DNA of 64,000 nucleotides from an uncultured Alphaproteobacteria bacterium (GCA_934230415.1 CAKQEW010000003.1:92240-156239), one strand, 5' to 3'. Shown: positions 27,158 to 36,230, counted from the first letter of the stretch. Numbers and translations are program-made. Notes: generated from the sequence alone by a model not told the origin.

Positions 27158-27177
27158 GTAGCAAATAGGTAGCAAAA
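27158..27177. repeat. Candidate integrase arm-type sites, right end
   Basis: GTAGCAAATAGGTAGCAAAA, differing in one base from 16464-16483. It lies 70 bases inside the right att repeat, in the same orientation as the left copy. Confidence 0.65.
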
Positions 27178-27217
27178 AGGTAAAAGCGGGGTGGTTTTTA
27201 GGGTGTAAAAAAGCATT

Positions 27218-27239
27218 AAAAAAGCCCAGAAAACTGGGC
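27218..27239 (-). terminator. Island-borne terminator for the initiator tRNA
   Basis: On the minus strand GCCCAG-TTTT-CTGGGC (27224-27239) is followed by six T residues. It lies eight bases beyond the tRNA 3' end, inside the island, and replaces the native terminator now found beyond the left end. Confidence 0.8.
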
Positions 27240-27246
27240 GGAATCT

Positions 27247-27323
<77 letters not shown>

Positions 27324-27357
27324 ATGAACAGGGGCTATTATATATCAATGTATCGGT

Positions 27358-27531
27358 ATGTCAAATAAATTTTATGTTTTTTATGATTTTGTGCCGGCGG
27401 GTACGGTGTTTGGTATTGGGGCGGTGGTTTTTGGGTGGTGTGTGGCGGTATTTATGCCTAATGCAGTGTTGAAATATGTTTTTTTTGTTGCTATTATCCA
27501 CTTGATTTATCCAAGGGTGTATAATGAGTAA
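27358..27531 (+). CDS. Possible 57-residue membrane protein
   Basis: An open frame MSNKFYVFYDFVPAG... ending IYPRVYNE, with two hydrophobic segments (about residues 13-33 and 38-52). It fills the otherwise empty gap after the tRNA, and its end overlaps the acyltransferase start by 8 bases, like other gene junctions here. No ribosome-binding site is visible, and a chance frame is possible. Confidence 0.4.
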   Translation: MSNKFYVFYDFVPAGTVFGIGAVVFGWCVAVFMPNAVLKYVFFVAIIHLIYPRVYNE

Positions 27532-28315
27532 GACGTTTAGAAAATTATGGAAAGGGTTCTGGGAACCAGTATTACATTTGCCGATTATTCAATGGTTGGT
27601 TGCCGGATTAATGGCGACATGTATTTGGTTTGCGTACCTGACATCATGGCGTAAAATCACGAATTATCAGGTGTTTAAAAAATACCGCCGCCGGCCGGCA
27701 ATATTTGTGTTCTGGCATGGGCGCAGTATGATGTTGTCGCCGATAATCTGTGTTGGTGGTATGCGTGCGTATGCGGTTGCATCACGGCACATTGATGGTC
27801 GCATGATGGCAAAGTTACAGCGCCTGTTCGGGTTAAAACCAATTTATGGCAGTACGTCTGATGGTGGAATATCTGTGTTGCGCCAGGGCGTGCGCGTGTT
27901 GCGCGATGGGCGGTATTCACTGTGTATTTCGCCCGATGGACCGGGTGGGCCATCTTTGCGCGTTCAAGAAGGTGCATTGTATTTTGCGAAAATGACCGGT
28001 GCGCCGATTATACCGGTGTGTTTTTCATCGTCGCGTGCATGGTTCCAGAAACGCTGGGATCGGTATTTAATCGCATTGCCTTTTTCACGCATTACGTGTC
28101 ATGTTGGTGAACCTATATTTATTGACAAGAAAATCAGCGCCACTGATTTTGAGGCGACACGTAAACGCCTGGAAGATATCATGGTGCGCCAGGTACGCGA
28201 AATGGACGGCGAATTTGATTTATTCCGCGTGGAACAAGACCTGACCGCCAGTGAATTTAAACAAAAACTGCGCGATGAACGCGCGGCACGGAAAAATGCC
28301 AGACGGAGAAAATAA
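27524..28315 (+). CDS. DUF374-family lysophospholipid/lipid A acyltransferase-like protein
   Basis: The 263 residues have an N-terminal membrane segment (WLVAGLMATCIWFAYLTS) and the DUF374 signature. FWHGRSMM supplies the His of the acyltransferase HX4D-like site, followed by TSDGGISVLRQGVRVLRDGRYSLCISPDGPGGPS. This family is usually found beside Kdo transferase and lpxK in alphaproteobacteria and is thought to acylate lipid A or a phospholipid. It starts the lipid A block here. The C terminus is a basic tail. Confidence 0.85.
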   Translation: MSKTFRKLWKGFWEPVLHLPIIQWLVAGLMATCIWFAYLTSWRKITNYQVFKKYRRRPAIFVFWHGRSMMLSPIICVGGMRAYAVASRHIDGRMMAKLQRLFGLKPIYGSTSDGGISVLRQGVRVLRDGRYSLCISPDGPGGPSLRVQEGALYFAKMTGAPIIPVCFSSSRAWFQKRWDRYLIALPFSRITCHVGEPIFIDKKISATDFEATRKRLEDIMVRQVREMDGEFDLFRVEQDLTASEFKQKLRDERAARKNARRRK

Positions 28316-28318
28316 GTC

Positions 28319-29251
28319 ATGAAAACACCATGGTGGTTCTTGCATAAAACGCCAATTTCATTTGCCTTGTTGCCGGTGTCTTGGGTGTATTATGGTTTGT
28401 CGCGGGCGGTATATGCGATGCGACGAATTGGTGCGTATCAATCCCGGCGGCCGGTGATTTGTATTGGAAATATCCTGGCAGGTGGGGTTGGCAAGACCCC
28501 AATCGTGCGCGAGGTTGCTATGCGATTTGATGCGCCGGTTGTTATGCGTGGGTATAAAAAGAGTGCGAATACCGGAAATGCCGGGGACGAGGCATTGATG
28601 CTGGCGCGCAGTGGATTACAGGTGCATACTGGTAATCGTCGTGCGGCGATAAAATTATTGAATAATGCATCAGATTCAGATACCCCAATCGTTATGGATG
28701 ACGGTTTTCAAAATCCGCGTGTAAAGAAAGATGTATCCATACTGGTGTTTGACCAGGGACTGGGGTTTGGTAATGGATTTTTGTTGCCGGCCGGGCCATT
28801 GCGTGAACCACGCCGTGCGATTTCACGCGCGGATGCAGTGATTGTTATTCGCAGTGCGCATCCACGTAAAAAGTTTAAATTGCCAGATAATATTCCTGTG
28901 TTTTATGCCACAAATCAGACTGTATCCCCATATGACGAAGGTGTGCGTGTTTGCGCATTTGCGGGAATTGGATATCCGAAAAAGTTTTTCAGAATGCTGA
29001 ACAATGTTGTTGTATCACGTCGTTCATATCCGGACCATTATCAATATACTGATGCAGATATAGAGAGCCTGTTTGCGTGGGCGGCGCGTAAAAATGCGCA
29101 ACTGGTTACCACGGAAAAAGACTGGGTTCGGTTGCCATCATATGCGCGTGACCGTATTAAATATGCGCGTTTGGTTACCAGTGTAGAAGGTGCGTTTTTT
29201 GATTGGTTAAAGGAGAAAATAGACAATGACCACAATCGCAAAAAAAATTAA
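28319..29251 (+). CDS. lpxK: Lipid A 4'-kinase (tetraacyldisaccharide 4'-kinase)
   Basis: Phosphorylates the 4' position of the lipid A disaccharide at the inner membrane. Sequence signs: one N-terminal membrane helix, the P-loop ICIGNILAGGVGKTP, VVMRGYKK, GDEALML, the MDDGFQNP motif with the catalytic Asp and His/Gln region, and LLPAGPLREP. The 310 residues are slightly short. The 3' end overlaps lpxC by 26 bases in another frame. Confidence 0.95.
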   Translation: MKTPWWFLHKTPISFALLPVSWVYYGLSRAVYAMRRIGAYQSRRPVICIGNILAGGVGKTPIVREVAMRFDAPVVMRGYKKSANTGNAGDEALMLARSGLQVHTGNRRAAIKLLNNASDSDTPIVMDDGFQNPRVKKDVSILVFDQGLGFGNGFLLPAGPLREPRRAISRADAVIVIRSAHPRKKFKLPDNIPVFYATNQTVSPYDEGVRVCAFAGIGYPKKFFRMLNNVVVSRRSYPDHYQYTDADIESLFAWAARKNAQLVTTEKDWVRLPSYARDRIKYARLVTSVEGAFFDWLKEKIDNDHNRKKN

Positions 29252-30167
29252 AATCACGGGTGTTGGGATTCATTCTGGGTTACCGGTGAATATGGTTGTG
29301 AAACCATCACGCGTGCCGGGAATATTCTTTCGCCGCAGTGATATGACGGGCGCCAAACCCATCCAGGCGTTGGCGCAAAATGTTGGTGAAACCAAGATGC
29401 GCAATACAACAATTGGAAACCCGTCTGGGGCACATGTTCAGACAATTGAACATTTGATGGCGGCGTTATTCTTGGCCGGAATTGACAGCGCGGTTATTGA
29501 TATTGATGGCCCAGAAACACCAATTCTGGATGGCAGTGCGTCTGAATTTTTATCTGTATTTATGGGCAATACAACAGGTGCGCCGACCATGAAAAAAATC
29601 GTTGTGCGTCGCCCAGTTATTGTTTATGCGCGCGAAATATTGCGAACATTGCCGTGGCATGTACGTCTGCAATTATGGGTGATGAATAAAATCGCCGGGC
29701 GTCGTACGGACGGGTTTGTAAAATTGGCGCCGAATGATGGTAAATCACTGAACATAACGGCGACATTGGTATATCCAGAAAAAATTATTGGTCGCCAGAC
29801 GTTTTCATACAGTTTTAATGGCACCAAGAAATCCGTAAATGATTTTGTGAAAAATATCGCGCGTGCACGTACGTTTGGGAAATATTCTGAATGGGAATAT
29901 CTGAAGGCGCACGGAATGGGACGCGGGGCCAGTGAACGAAATGTTATCGCATTAAATAATGCAGGGGATGGGACACTGAATCCGGTAATTTGGCCAGATG
30001 AATTTGTACGGCACAAGATTATTGATGCAATTGGGGATATGTTCACATCAGGTGGCTTTGTGATTGGTGACCTGGAATCATACAAGGGCAGCCATGCGTT
30101 GAACAACCTGGTGCTGAAAAAATTATTCAGCGACCCGGCGAATTATGATATAATTGAATGCAAATAA
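29226..30167 (+). CDS. lpxC: UDP-3-O-acyl-N-acetylglucosamine deacetylase
   Basis: The zinc enzyme of the committed lipid A step. Two repeated alpha/beta domains are visible. The zinc and active-site residues are present: TIEHLMAAL (first His), EFVRHKIIDAIGD (His and Asp) and YKGSHALNN (general acid His). The 313 residues match the family. Its linkage to lpxK rather than to ftsZ, as in enterobacteria, groups the lipid A genes. Confidence 0.96.
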   Translation: MTTIAKKIKITGVGIHSGLPVNMVVKPSRVPGIFFRRSDMTGAKPIQALAQNVGETKMRNTTIGNPSGAHVQTIEHLMAALFLAGIDSAVIDIDGPETPILDGSASEFLSVFMGNTTGAPTMKKIVVRRPVIVYAREILRTLPWHVRLQLWVMNKIAGRRTDGFVKLAPNDGKSLNITATLVYPEKIIGRQTFSYSFNGTKKSVNDFVKNIARARTFGKYSEWEYLKAHGMGRGASERNVIALNNAGDGTLNPVIWPDEFVRHKIIDAIGDMFTSGGFVIGDLESYKGSHALNNLVLKKLFSDPANYDIIECK

Positions 30168-30177
30168 AGGATTCGTT

Positions 30178-30507
30178 ATGAAAAAGGTTTTATCTGTATT
30201 GGCGGTGGTGGCGTTGGCCGCATGTGGCGGTATGATAAAAAATGAAAACGGCAGTGAATTTTTAACACAACTGGATGGGGAACCAACGGCGTGTGTATAT
30301 TTGTACAAGATTGAATCAGAAGTATCTGTGTATGATGCAGATGATGCACGCAGATACCTGGAAAACCGTATCGCAGACCAGGCGCGTGGTGGTAACGCAT
30401 ATTGGATTACCAGTCAACGTACCCGTCCAAATGAATGGGTTGTGTTTGGCCCAGAACGTGCGTTTATTTTAACGGCAAATGTATATGATTGCCCATTAAA
30501 TCGTTAA
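30178..30507 (+). CDS. Small lipoprotein, DUF4156-like
   Basis: Starts at ATG 30178 (MKKVLSVLAVVALAACGG) with a clear lipobox LAAC. The mature part, about 90 residues, holds an internal Cys (TACVYLYKIE), then an alpha/beta pattern with LENRIADQARGGNAYWITSQR, which resembles DUF4156 outer-membrane lipoproteins that share the C...N-x-A-x-x-x-G-A/G-N pattern. Function unknown. It is the last gene before a terminator. Confidence 0.75.
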   Translation: MKKVLSVLAVVALAACGGMIKNENGSEFLTQLDGEPTACVYLYKIESEVSVYDADDARRYLENRIADQARGGNAYWITSQRTRPNEWVVFGPERAFILTANVYDCPLNR

Positions 30508-30530
30508 CGAATGTAAAATATTTATTTTAT

Positions 30531-30558
30531 ACGCCTGCTGATTTTTAGCAGGCGTTTT
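30531..30558 (+). terminator. Intrinsic terminator after the lipid A block
   Basis: Perfect 9-bp stem ACGCCTGCT/AGCAGGCGT (30531-30539 and 30547-30555) with following T residues. Confidence 0.85.
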
Positions 30559-30568
30559 CATTCTGTGT

Positions 30569-30598
30569 TTGCGTTGTTTGTAATTTTTATGTTATAAT
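30569..30598 (+). promoter_or_regulatory. Promoter of the type IVb pilus operon
   Basis: TTGCGT (30569-30574), 18 bases, TATAAT (30593-30598). Because the -10 overlaps the upstream TTG at 30598, that codon cannot be the start of the first pilus gene, which supports the TTG at 30628. Confidence 0.65.
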
Positions 30599-30627
30599 TG
30601 CCGTATCAAGCAGAACAGAGAGAGAAA

Positions 30628-31878
30628 TTGCCTGGACAAGTTATTAATATAAACCGCAGAAAGTATGCTGTTGGGCTGTTTTGGCAACCCACAGGTGCCG
30701 GATTTGCCGCGCGTACGTACGCGCGCATGTTGGCGCGCAGCGTTGATAAAAAATTGCGCCTGTATACAGAATATCGTGCGATGGTTGGGCTGGGGTCACA
30801 ACGCGCCGGACATCATTCTGGAATGCCATCGGCCGCGGCCGAGGTTATGGATGCCATGACGGAATTTAATTCGTTTCTGGCGGTGTTTGCGGTTGGAAAT
30901 AAATTCTATCTGGTTGCGGTGCGTAATGGAATTGTTTTAGAAGATAAACTGTTTGATAACGCAGACAGTGCGCGCGCCGAATATTCGCGTTTATTTGAAA
31001 TTCCAGATTGGGGTGCATTGATTGCACCGGGCGCATGGGGAATGCCGCGTGCGATTGAACGAAATTTATCAGAACTGGTGACGGGAATGGCGCGCGCAAC
31101 GCTGCATCCAATCAGTCGTTTGTCCCGTGTTGTGGCATCGGTGGCGATGGTTTTGGTATTCTTGGTTGCGTTGGGAATGTTTTTCCGTGAACCATTAAAA
31201 CAAATGATGACGCCGCCCCAGATTGCCCAAATTAATCCAGAATTGGCCGCGGAATATAAACGCCAAATTGCCGAAAAGGACAAGGAACTGGATGCGCAAT
31301 TTGATATAAAAAAGCCCCAGCCGATTGTACTGCCGTATGATAATTTGCCGGATGTTGCGATACGTGCAGAAACCTGTTACCAGGCGATTGGGTTTGTAAT
31401 GCAACCGATTCCGGGATGGAACCAGGTTTCGGCCGATTGTGGTGAAACACATGCGTCGGCACGTTTTTCGCGCAGTTTTGGAACACTGGCTGATTTTTAT
31501 AATGTTGCCACCGGGTTAATGCCGGGCGCGTTTGTTACAGAAAATTCCCCAGATTCAATTTCATTGCGGGTGACACTGCCGGTGGTGGCGTCGCATGCAT
31601 CCATTGATGAACGTGATGCGGATACGGTCGTGCGTGCGATTCAGACCGCGTTTCAGGGTATTTCCACAGATGTTGATACGAATGTTGTTGTGGATACATT
31701 GACGAATGGAATTGAAACGGTGATCTTGAATATAGTAGAGGTTGCGGCGCAATCAAAACTGACCCCGATGCAGTTTATGAAAATATTTGATGATTTTGGT
31801 GGTGTGTATATGACGCGGTGCGCATGGAACGCCAATAACAGAATCTGGAACTATGAGGTGATAATATATGTCAAATAA
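30628..31878 (+). CDS. pilO: Type IVb pilus assembly protein, PilO-like
   Basis: The 416 residues (TTG start at 30628, GAGAGAGA upstream) begin with the actin-like N-terminal signature of IncI-type PilO proteins (VININRRKYAVGLFWQPT). One membrane helix follows in the middle (about VVASVAMVLVFLVALGMF) and then a periplasmic domain with a Cys pair (ETCYQAIGFV...VSADCGE). It is the inner-membrane platform protein of the thin pilus in conjugative plasmids. The operon order PilO, PilP, PilQ (ATPase), PilR (membrane) supports the name. Confidence 0.78.
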   Translation: MPGQVININRRKYAVGLFWQPTGAGFAARTYARMLARSVDKKLRLYTEYRAMVGLGSQRAGHHSGMPSAAAEVMDAMTEFNSFLAVFAVGNKFYLVAVRNGIVLEDKLFDNADSARAEYSRLFEIPDWGALIAPGAWGMPRAIERNLSELVTGMARATLHPISRLSRVVASVAMVLVFLVALGMFFREPLKQMMTPPQIAQINPELAAEYKRQIAEKDKELDAQFDIKKPQPIVLPYDNLPDVAIRAETCYQAIGFVMQPIPGWNQVSADCGETHASARFSRSFGTLADFYNVATGLMPGAFVTENSPDSISLRVTLPVVASHASIDERDADTVVRAIQTAFQGISTDVDTNVVVDTLTNGIETVILNIVEVAAQSKLTPMQFMKIFDDFGGVYMTRCAWNANNRIWNYEVIIYVK

Positions 31879-32566
31879 ATTAAAGTTTGGTTTATTGTTT
31901 GTTGCAATGTTTGCGTTTGTATATGCACCGGCGTATGCAGATGAAATTGTTGATACAGAAATTATTTCTGACACGATTGTCACCGATGATGATGTGGATA
32001 TGGAACAGGTATCTGCGGATGCGGTGGCGAACTATAATGTTGATGGTTCCCTGTTTCAACAGATTACTGATTTGGAACAGGAAAAGGTTTTGATGCAATT
32101 GGAAAAAGAACGTGCCCAGTTGGATTTGGAACTGGACAGATTGGCGGCAGAAAAAATCAAACTGCATATGGAAATTGATACGCTGTCGGGACGTGCAGAA
32201 CAGCAACAACAGGAACTGGAGGCCGCCAAGGCGAAATTAGAGGCGGAAACCGCAAAACTGGAACGTGAAAAAGAAGCGTTACAGGCCGAACCAGTGACAA
32301 AGAAAGTTTCGGCCAGTGTGGCGGCGTCTGATGATGATATGGCGGACAAAAAAATCACAGATGATTATAAATTGGTGAATGTTTTTGGTGCGGGTAATCA
32401 ATTACAGGCAACCGTTGCAGATTTGAAAACCGGCCAGAATAAAAAGATTTCTGTGGGACGTACACTGGATGGGTTCACGGTAAAGTCAATATCACTGGAT
32501 GAAGGAATTGTGTTTGTTGATGCCACAGGTGCGACCCAGACACTGAATGTTTCCAGCACAAAATAA
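31868..32566 (+). CDS. pilP: Type IVb pilus protein, PilP-like
   Basis: Signal peptide (MSNKLKFGLLFVAMFAFVYAPAYA), an acidic stretch, a long coiled coil (about residues 65-145, regular Leu/Glu/Lys heptads), then a compact beta domain (YKLVNVFGAGNQLQATVAD...GRTLDGFTVKSISLDEGIVFV). The beta domain matches PilP/GspC-type periplasmic connectors between the inner-membrane platform and the secretin. It overlaps the preceding gene by 11 bases. The 232 residues are longer than usual PilP because of the coiled coil. Confidence 0.75.
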   Translation: MSNKLKFGLLFVAMFAFVYAPAYADEIVDTEIISDTIVTDDDVDMEQVSADAVANYNVDGSLFQQITDLEQEKVLMQLEKERAQLDLELDRLAAEKIKLHMEIDTLSGRAEQQQQELEAAKAKLEAETAKLEREKEALQAEPVTKKVSASVAASDDDMADKKITDDYKLVNVFGAGNQLQATVADLKTGQNKKISVGRTLDGFTVKSISLDEGIVFVDATGATQTLNVSSTK

Positions 32567-32578
32567 AATGGACACATT

Positions 32579-34210
32579 ATGAACGAAAACGATGTTTTGA
32601 ATAATATCCCTGTGGAAAACCGACCGTCTGTGCCGGCCGGCCTGGAAACGGCCGAGGTCAAGGATATTGTTGATTATCTGTTTTCAAATGGAAACCGTTT
32701 GATGACGGCAACCGGCGCACCCCAGGAATTACCCAAGGATACCCAGGGTTTGGTTGCGTATTTTTCGGGTGGTGAAATTATTATATCGCGCACGCATCGT
32801 TATGATGGGCGTGTGTTGGCATTTCTGGATTTGTTGCGCGCGCGCGCGCGGCCAATGCGTATGCCGTTTTATTCTGATTTGGGATTGGTATCGGCGATTT
32901 ATAAATCATATGACGCACGCCTGGGCGGTGGGCCACGCAATGCGCGTGATTATGATAACCAGATGCAGAAAGACTTTGTTGATATCGTTGCCCGTGCCGC
33001 CGCGCAAAAGGTTTCTGATATTCATATAGAGGTTGCCGATCAAACTACAATTTATTTCCGTATTGATGGCAGTATGCAGCCGGTTCTGGAATATAATTCC
33101 CAGTGGGGTGAATCATTTGTTCGTGCGGCGTTTGCGTCGTCTGATATGTCTAATGCGAACTATGCCCAAAACGAATATCAATCCGCCCAGAAAGATGGAC
33201 ATACCCCGTTGCGCGGGACCAAGGATTTATACCTGCCACTGGGGATATTAAGTATCCGTATGCAGTTTAACCCGATTGCGTTTGGGTCGCGTTATGTCGT
33301 GATGCGATTGCTGTATGATAATCCATCAGAGGGTATAAAGACCGAGCAAGAATTTGGTGAATACGAACGGCGCCTGTTGATGCGTCTGCGTGCATTTCCG
33401 ACCGGATTGGTAATTGTTGCCGGCCCGACCAGTTCTGGGAAATCAACGACATTGGTGCGCAATATGTCGCTGATGTTAAAAGAACACAATTACGAAATTA
33501 ATATGATTACCGTGGAAAATCCGGTTGAACAAAAGATTTTTGGTGCGCACCAAATGCCGGTTGTGAACACCACAAACGAAGAACAACGCGAAGAAAAATA
33601 TACAGAAGCATTGGCGGCGGCATTGCGCAGTGACCCTGATACATTGATGGTTGGTGAAATTCGTACGCTGGCGGCGGCGCAATTGACGGTGCGTGGCGCG
33701 TTATCTGGGCATAATGTTTGGACAACGTTGCATGCGAATTCGGCGATGGCGGCATTAACACGTTTGCTGGATTTGGGGATAGAGCCGTTTAAGTTAAAAG
33801 AAGAAACCATGATGCGTGGATTGATTTCTATGCGTCTGTTTAAAAAATTGTGTCCGTATTGTCGTGAACGTCTGATTGACCATCCAGAACATCCGGCGTA
33901 TTCGCGTGTGTTAAATGCGTTTGGTGAATTGGGTCTGCGCCAGGTTTATATTCGTGGCGCCGGTTGCAGTGAATGCAAGGGTACCGGTACCCTGGGCCGT
34001 ATCAAGGCAGGCGAAATCATCATAACAAACAGCGAATTTTTACGTCTGGCATTGGCGGGTAACACCGATGGCGCGTTGCGTTATTGGCTGGAAGATATGG
34101 ATGGCCGCACGTTAAAGGAAGCGGCGATGTCGCTGATGTTACAGGGTATAATTGGCGTTGATGAATTGGAACGTTGGGTTGGTTTGTTGGACAGACCTGG
34201 GGTATATTAA
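32579..34210 (+). CDS. pilQ: Pilus assembly/secretion ATPase (GspE/PilB/PilQ family)
   Basis: Hexameric ATPase that drives pilus extension or type II-like transport. The N-terminal domain contains SDIHIEV, then the ATPase has Walker A GPTSSGKSTTLVRN, the Asp box and Walker B-like TLMVGEIRT, and the His box LHANSA. Near the C terminus two CxxC pairs (CPYCRERL, CSECKGTGTLGR) form the zinc motif of GspE-type ATPases. The name pilQ follows the IncI plasmid convention; it is not the secretin PilQ. Confidence 0.92.
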   Translation: MNENDVLNNIPVENRPSVPAGLETAEVKDIVDYLFSNGNRLMTATGAPQELPKDTQGLVAYFSGGEIIISRTHRYDGRVLAFLDLLRARARPMRMPFYSDLGLVSAIYKSYDARLGGGPRNARDYDNQMQKDFVDIVARAAAQKVSDIHIEVADQTTIYFRIDGSMQPVLEYNSQWGESFVRAAFASSDMSNANYAQNEYQSAQKDGHTPLRGTKDLYLPLGILSIRMQFNPIAFGSRYVVMRLLYDNPSEGIKTEQEFGEYERRLLMRLRAFPTGLVIVAGPTSSGKSTTLVRNMSLMLKEHNYEINMITVENPVEQKIFGAHQMPVVNTTNEEQREEKYTEALAAALRSDPDTLMVGEIRTLAAAQLTVRGALSGHNVWTTLHANSAMAALTRLLDLGIEPFKLKEETMMRGLISMRLFKKLCPYCRERLIDHPEHPAYSRVLNAFGELGLRQVYIRGAGCSECKGTGTLGRIKAGEIIITNSEFLRLALAGNTDGALRYWLEDMDGRTLKEAAMSLMLQGIIGVDELERWVGLLDRPGVY

Positions 34211-34211
34211 T

Positions 34212-35285
34212 ATGACAACCAAACTGGATAAATTATACGCAAAATTGGCATTCAGGTTGAATACTGAAAAGCGTATGGCGCTGGCGCGTAAGTTGGTGTC
34301 GCTGTTGCGTAATGATTTTTCGCTGATGAATGCGCTGGGGCGGTTGGAAATGGTTGAATCAAAAAATGGAACCAAGCCAGATGAACCGTTTGCAATTGCA
34401 TTGCGTGAATTTCAGATAAATCTGGAACGTGGGATGAGTTTTTCAGACGCAACCCGTGGATGGGTGCCGATGAATGAAACACTGCTGCTGACGTCTGGGA
34501 ATCTGACTGATTTGGTGGTTTCATTGGAAAATATCAGTCGGGCGGTTGATGGTATTCGCCGGATAAAGCGTGCGATGGTTGGCGCGATTGCGTATCCGCT
34601 GTTTCTGTTGGCGTTAACGTTTGGCATAATTATTATGGTTGGGGTGTATTTGGTGCCGCCGTTGGCCGATGTTGCCGGCACAGATATGATTTGGCGCGGG
34701 ACGGCGGCATCGCTGATATGGCTGTCGGAATTTGCAATAAAATACTGGTATGGTTTTATGTTGGTATTTGGTTGTGCAATCGGGGTTATTTGGGTCAGTT
34801 TGTCGCACTGGACGGGACCATTGCGTCGCGTGTTTGATAAATTGCCGCCATGGAATATTTATAAAATTCAGGTTTCGGTTGGCTGGCTGATGAGTTTGTC
34901 ATCAATGGTTGCCGCCGGTGTTACAATTCCGGATGCAATGCGTATGTTGGCGGATAATTCAAACAGATATCTGCGCAGTATTTTGGACAGTACGTTACGC
35001 CATATTGCAAATGGTGATAATCTGGGGATGGCGTTGGCAAATACCGGGCGTGATTTTCCAAATGCAGAATTGATTGGGGATTTGGCCATATACGCGGATA
35101 TGAACGGATTTGATACGAATTTGACGCGTGTGGCGAATGATTATTTGGATGAATCAGTGCGCAAAATGGAATCAATTTCAAACGTGCTGAACAGTGTGGG
35201 TATTTTATTAGTGTCTGCGGTTATCGCATGGGTCGTGCTGGGGACATTCCAGATGCAAGACCAAATTACCAGCGCACTGTCATAA
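34212..35285 (+). CDS. pilR: Pilus assembly membrane platform protein (GspF/PilC/PilR family)
   Basis: The 357-residue protein (ATG 34212, one base after the ATPase stop) has the duplicated GspF helical domain. The first domain includes RKLVSLLRNDFSLMNAL and LERGMSFSDA; the second begins around WLMSLSSMVAAGVTIPDAMRML. The three membrane segments are at about 135-160, 180-205 and the C terminus. The platform protein couples the ATPase to pilin assembly. No pilin or prepilin peptidase gene is in the window. Confidence 0.9.
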   Translation: MTTKLDKLYAKLAFRLNTEKRMALARKLVSLLRNDFSLMNALGRLEMVESKNGTKPDEPFAIALREFQINLERGMSFSDATRGWVPMNETLLLTSGNLTDLVVSLENISRAVDGIRRIKRAMVGAIAYPLFLLALTFGIIIMVGVYLVPPLADVAGTDMIWRGTAASLIWLSEFAIKYWYGFMLVFGCAIGVIWVSLSHWTGPLRRVFDKLPPWNIYKIQVSVGWLMSLSSMVAAGVTIPDAMRMLADNSNRYLRSILDSTLRHIANGDNLGMALANTGRDFPNAELIGDLAIYADMNGFDTNLTRVANDYLDESVRKMESISNVLNSVGILLVSAVIAWVVLGTFQMQDQITSALS

Positions 35286-35312
35286 AAAAATGCCCCGGTG
35301 GGGCATTTTTTA
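35284..35312. terminator. Bidirectional terminator after the pilus operon
   Basis: Stem ATGCCCC-GGT-GGGGCAT (35290-35306) with an A-run before and six T residues after, between convergent genes. Confidence 0.88.
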
Positions 35313-35879
35313 TACCATAAATGGCAGGTTTTCCAGATTACCTTCGGCGACACGGACATTTACGTCCAGTAACATAAACACGGCATCTGGCGTTTTTGGG
35401 ATGGATTCGCTGAATATATCTGTGGTCAGCAGGTGGCTGGTATTCACAGACAGTTTGGTTATCAGGTGGTCGTCATCCAGCAATGTGTAAATCGGGCCGA
35501 TATCACGTGGGGTATTTTCACCGATTTCGTGTTCGTTTTGTGGACAACGCAGGCCATCCAGCAGCGTTTTTACGCGGTTATCAATATCGCGACGGGGCAC
35601 ACCCACAATTTCAGGATGCATCATCTGGATATCAATTTCAGCCAATAATTTCAGATTTGGTGTGATAATTGGGTTCCAGTCAATTCCACCAACGTGACGC
35701 GTGGTAATCGGACTCTTGGTCGCCCCAGGCATCATATACTGGGTCATATTGTTCCACGGCTGATGTTCCAGCAAGCGTTTCAATTGTGGATGAAACTGCA
35801 TACGGATGTCCGCAATGTGTTGTGCGCGCTTTTTAGGATTGATTAAAATATCGCCAAAATACAATAACTTAAATTTCAT
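35310..35879 (-). CDS. RusA-like protein (putative crossover-junction nuclease fold)
   Basis: The 189 residues contain RRDIDNRVKTLLDGLR followed about 45 residues later by LLDDDHLITKLSVN. The DIDN-x3-K-x2-DGL and DD-x2-I/L pattern matches the RusA Holliday-junction resolvase core, where these Asp residues bind metal. The rest is longer than RusA (120 residues) and I cannot place it. Cellular (non-phage) homologues of unknown role with the same motif exist in alphaproteobacteria. The start overlaps the stop of the upstream 92-residue gene. Confidence 0.55.
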   Translation of the reverse strand: MKFKLLYFGDILINPKKRAQHIADIRMQFHPQLKRLLEHQPWNNMTQYMMPGATKSPITTRHVGGIDWNPIITPNLKLLAEIDIQMMHPEIVGVPRRDIDNRVKTLLDGLRCPQNEHEIGENTPRDIGPIYTLLDDDHLITKLSVNTSHLLTTDIFSESIPKTPDAVFMLLDVNVRVAEGNLENLPFMV

Positions 35880-36154
35880 TTTTCTTTCATCCTTTGTGCC
35901 ATAAATTCTTCAAATTCTGCGATTGCCAGTGGGTGCAGGCGGTAATGATGCGGGGTCTTGGATGTGCTGTGTGACCATTTGGCATCATATACCATCTCGT
36001 GCGGGACATTGCCGATTTTAAATCGCTTTTTTAATTTGTTGGCGGCGGCCATCAGTTTCGTCGCTTCTTCCGTAGAGAGATTGTATTTTTCTGCAACCTG
36101 GGCAGGCTTTAAAAAGTCAGATTTTGTAAATTTTGGTGTGTTACTTTCTGCCAT
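35876..36154 (-). CDS. Small protein of unknown function, two-gene unit with the RusA-like gene
   Basis: I choose ATG 36154 (92 residues, MAESNTPKFTKSDFLKP), preceded by AAGGGGAT. An upstream in-frame TTG exists. The N-terminal half looks like a helix-turn-helix (FLKPAQVAEKYNLSTEEATKLMAAANKL), and the C-terminal half is basic. It may bind DNA. Stop and start overlap with the RusA-like gene (ATGA), so both are co-translated. It is divergent from gyrB. Confidence 0.6.
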   Translation of the reverse strand: MAESNTPKFTKSDFLKPAQVAEKYNLSTEEATKLMAAANKLKKRFKIGNVPHEMVYDAKWSHSTSKTPHHYRLHPLAIAEFEEFMAQRMKEK

Positions 36155-36230
36155 AATTTTTATCCCCTTTTTCCTGGACAATTATACCAGAAATTGCTAT
36201 TTTTTACACTGAAAAAAGAAAGGAATATAA

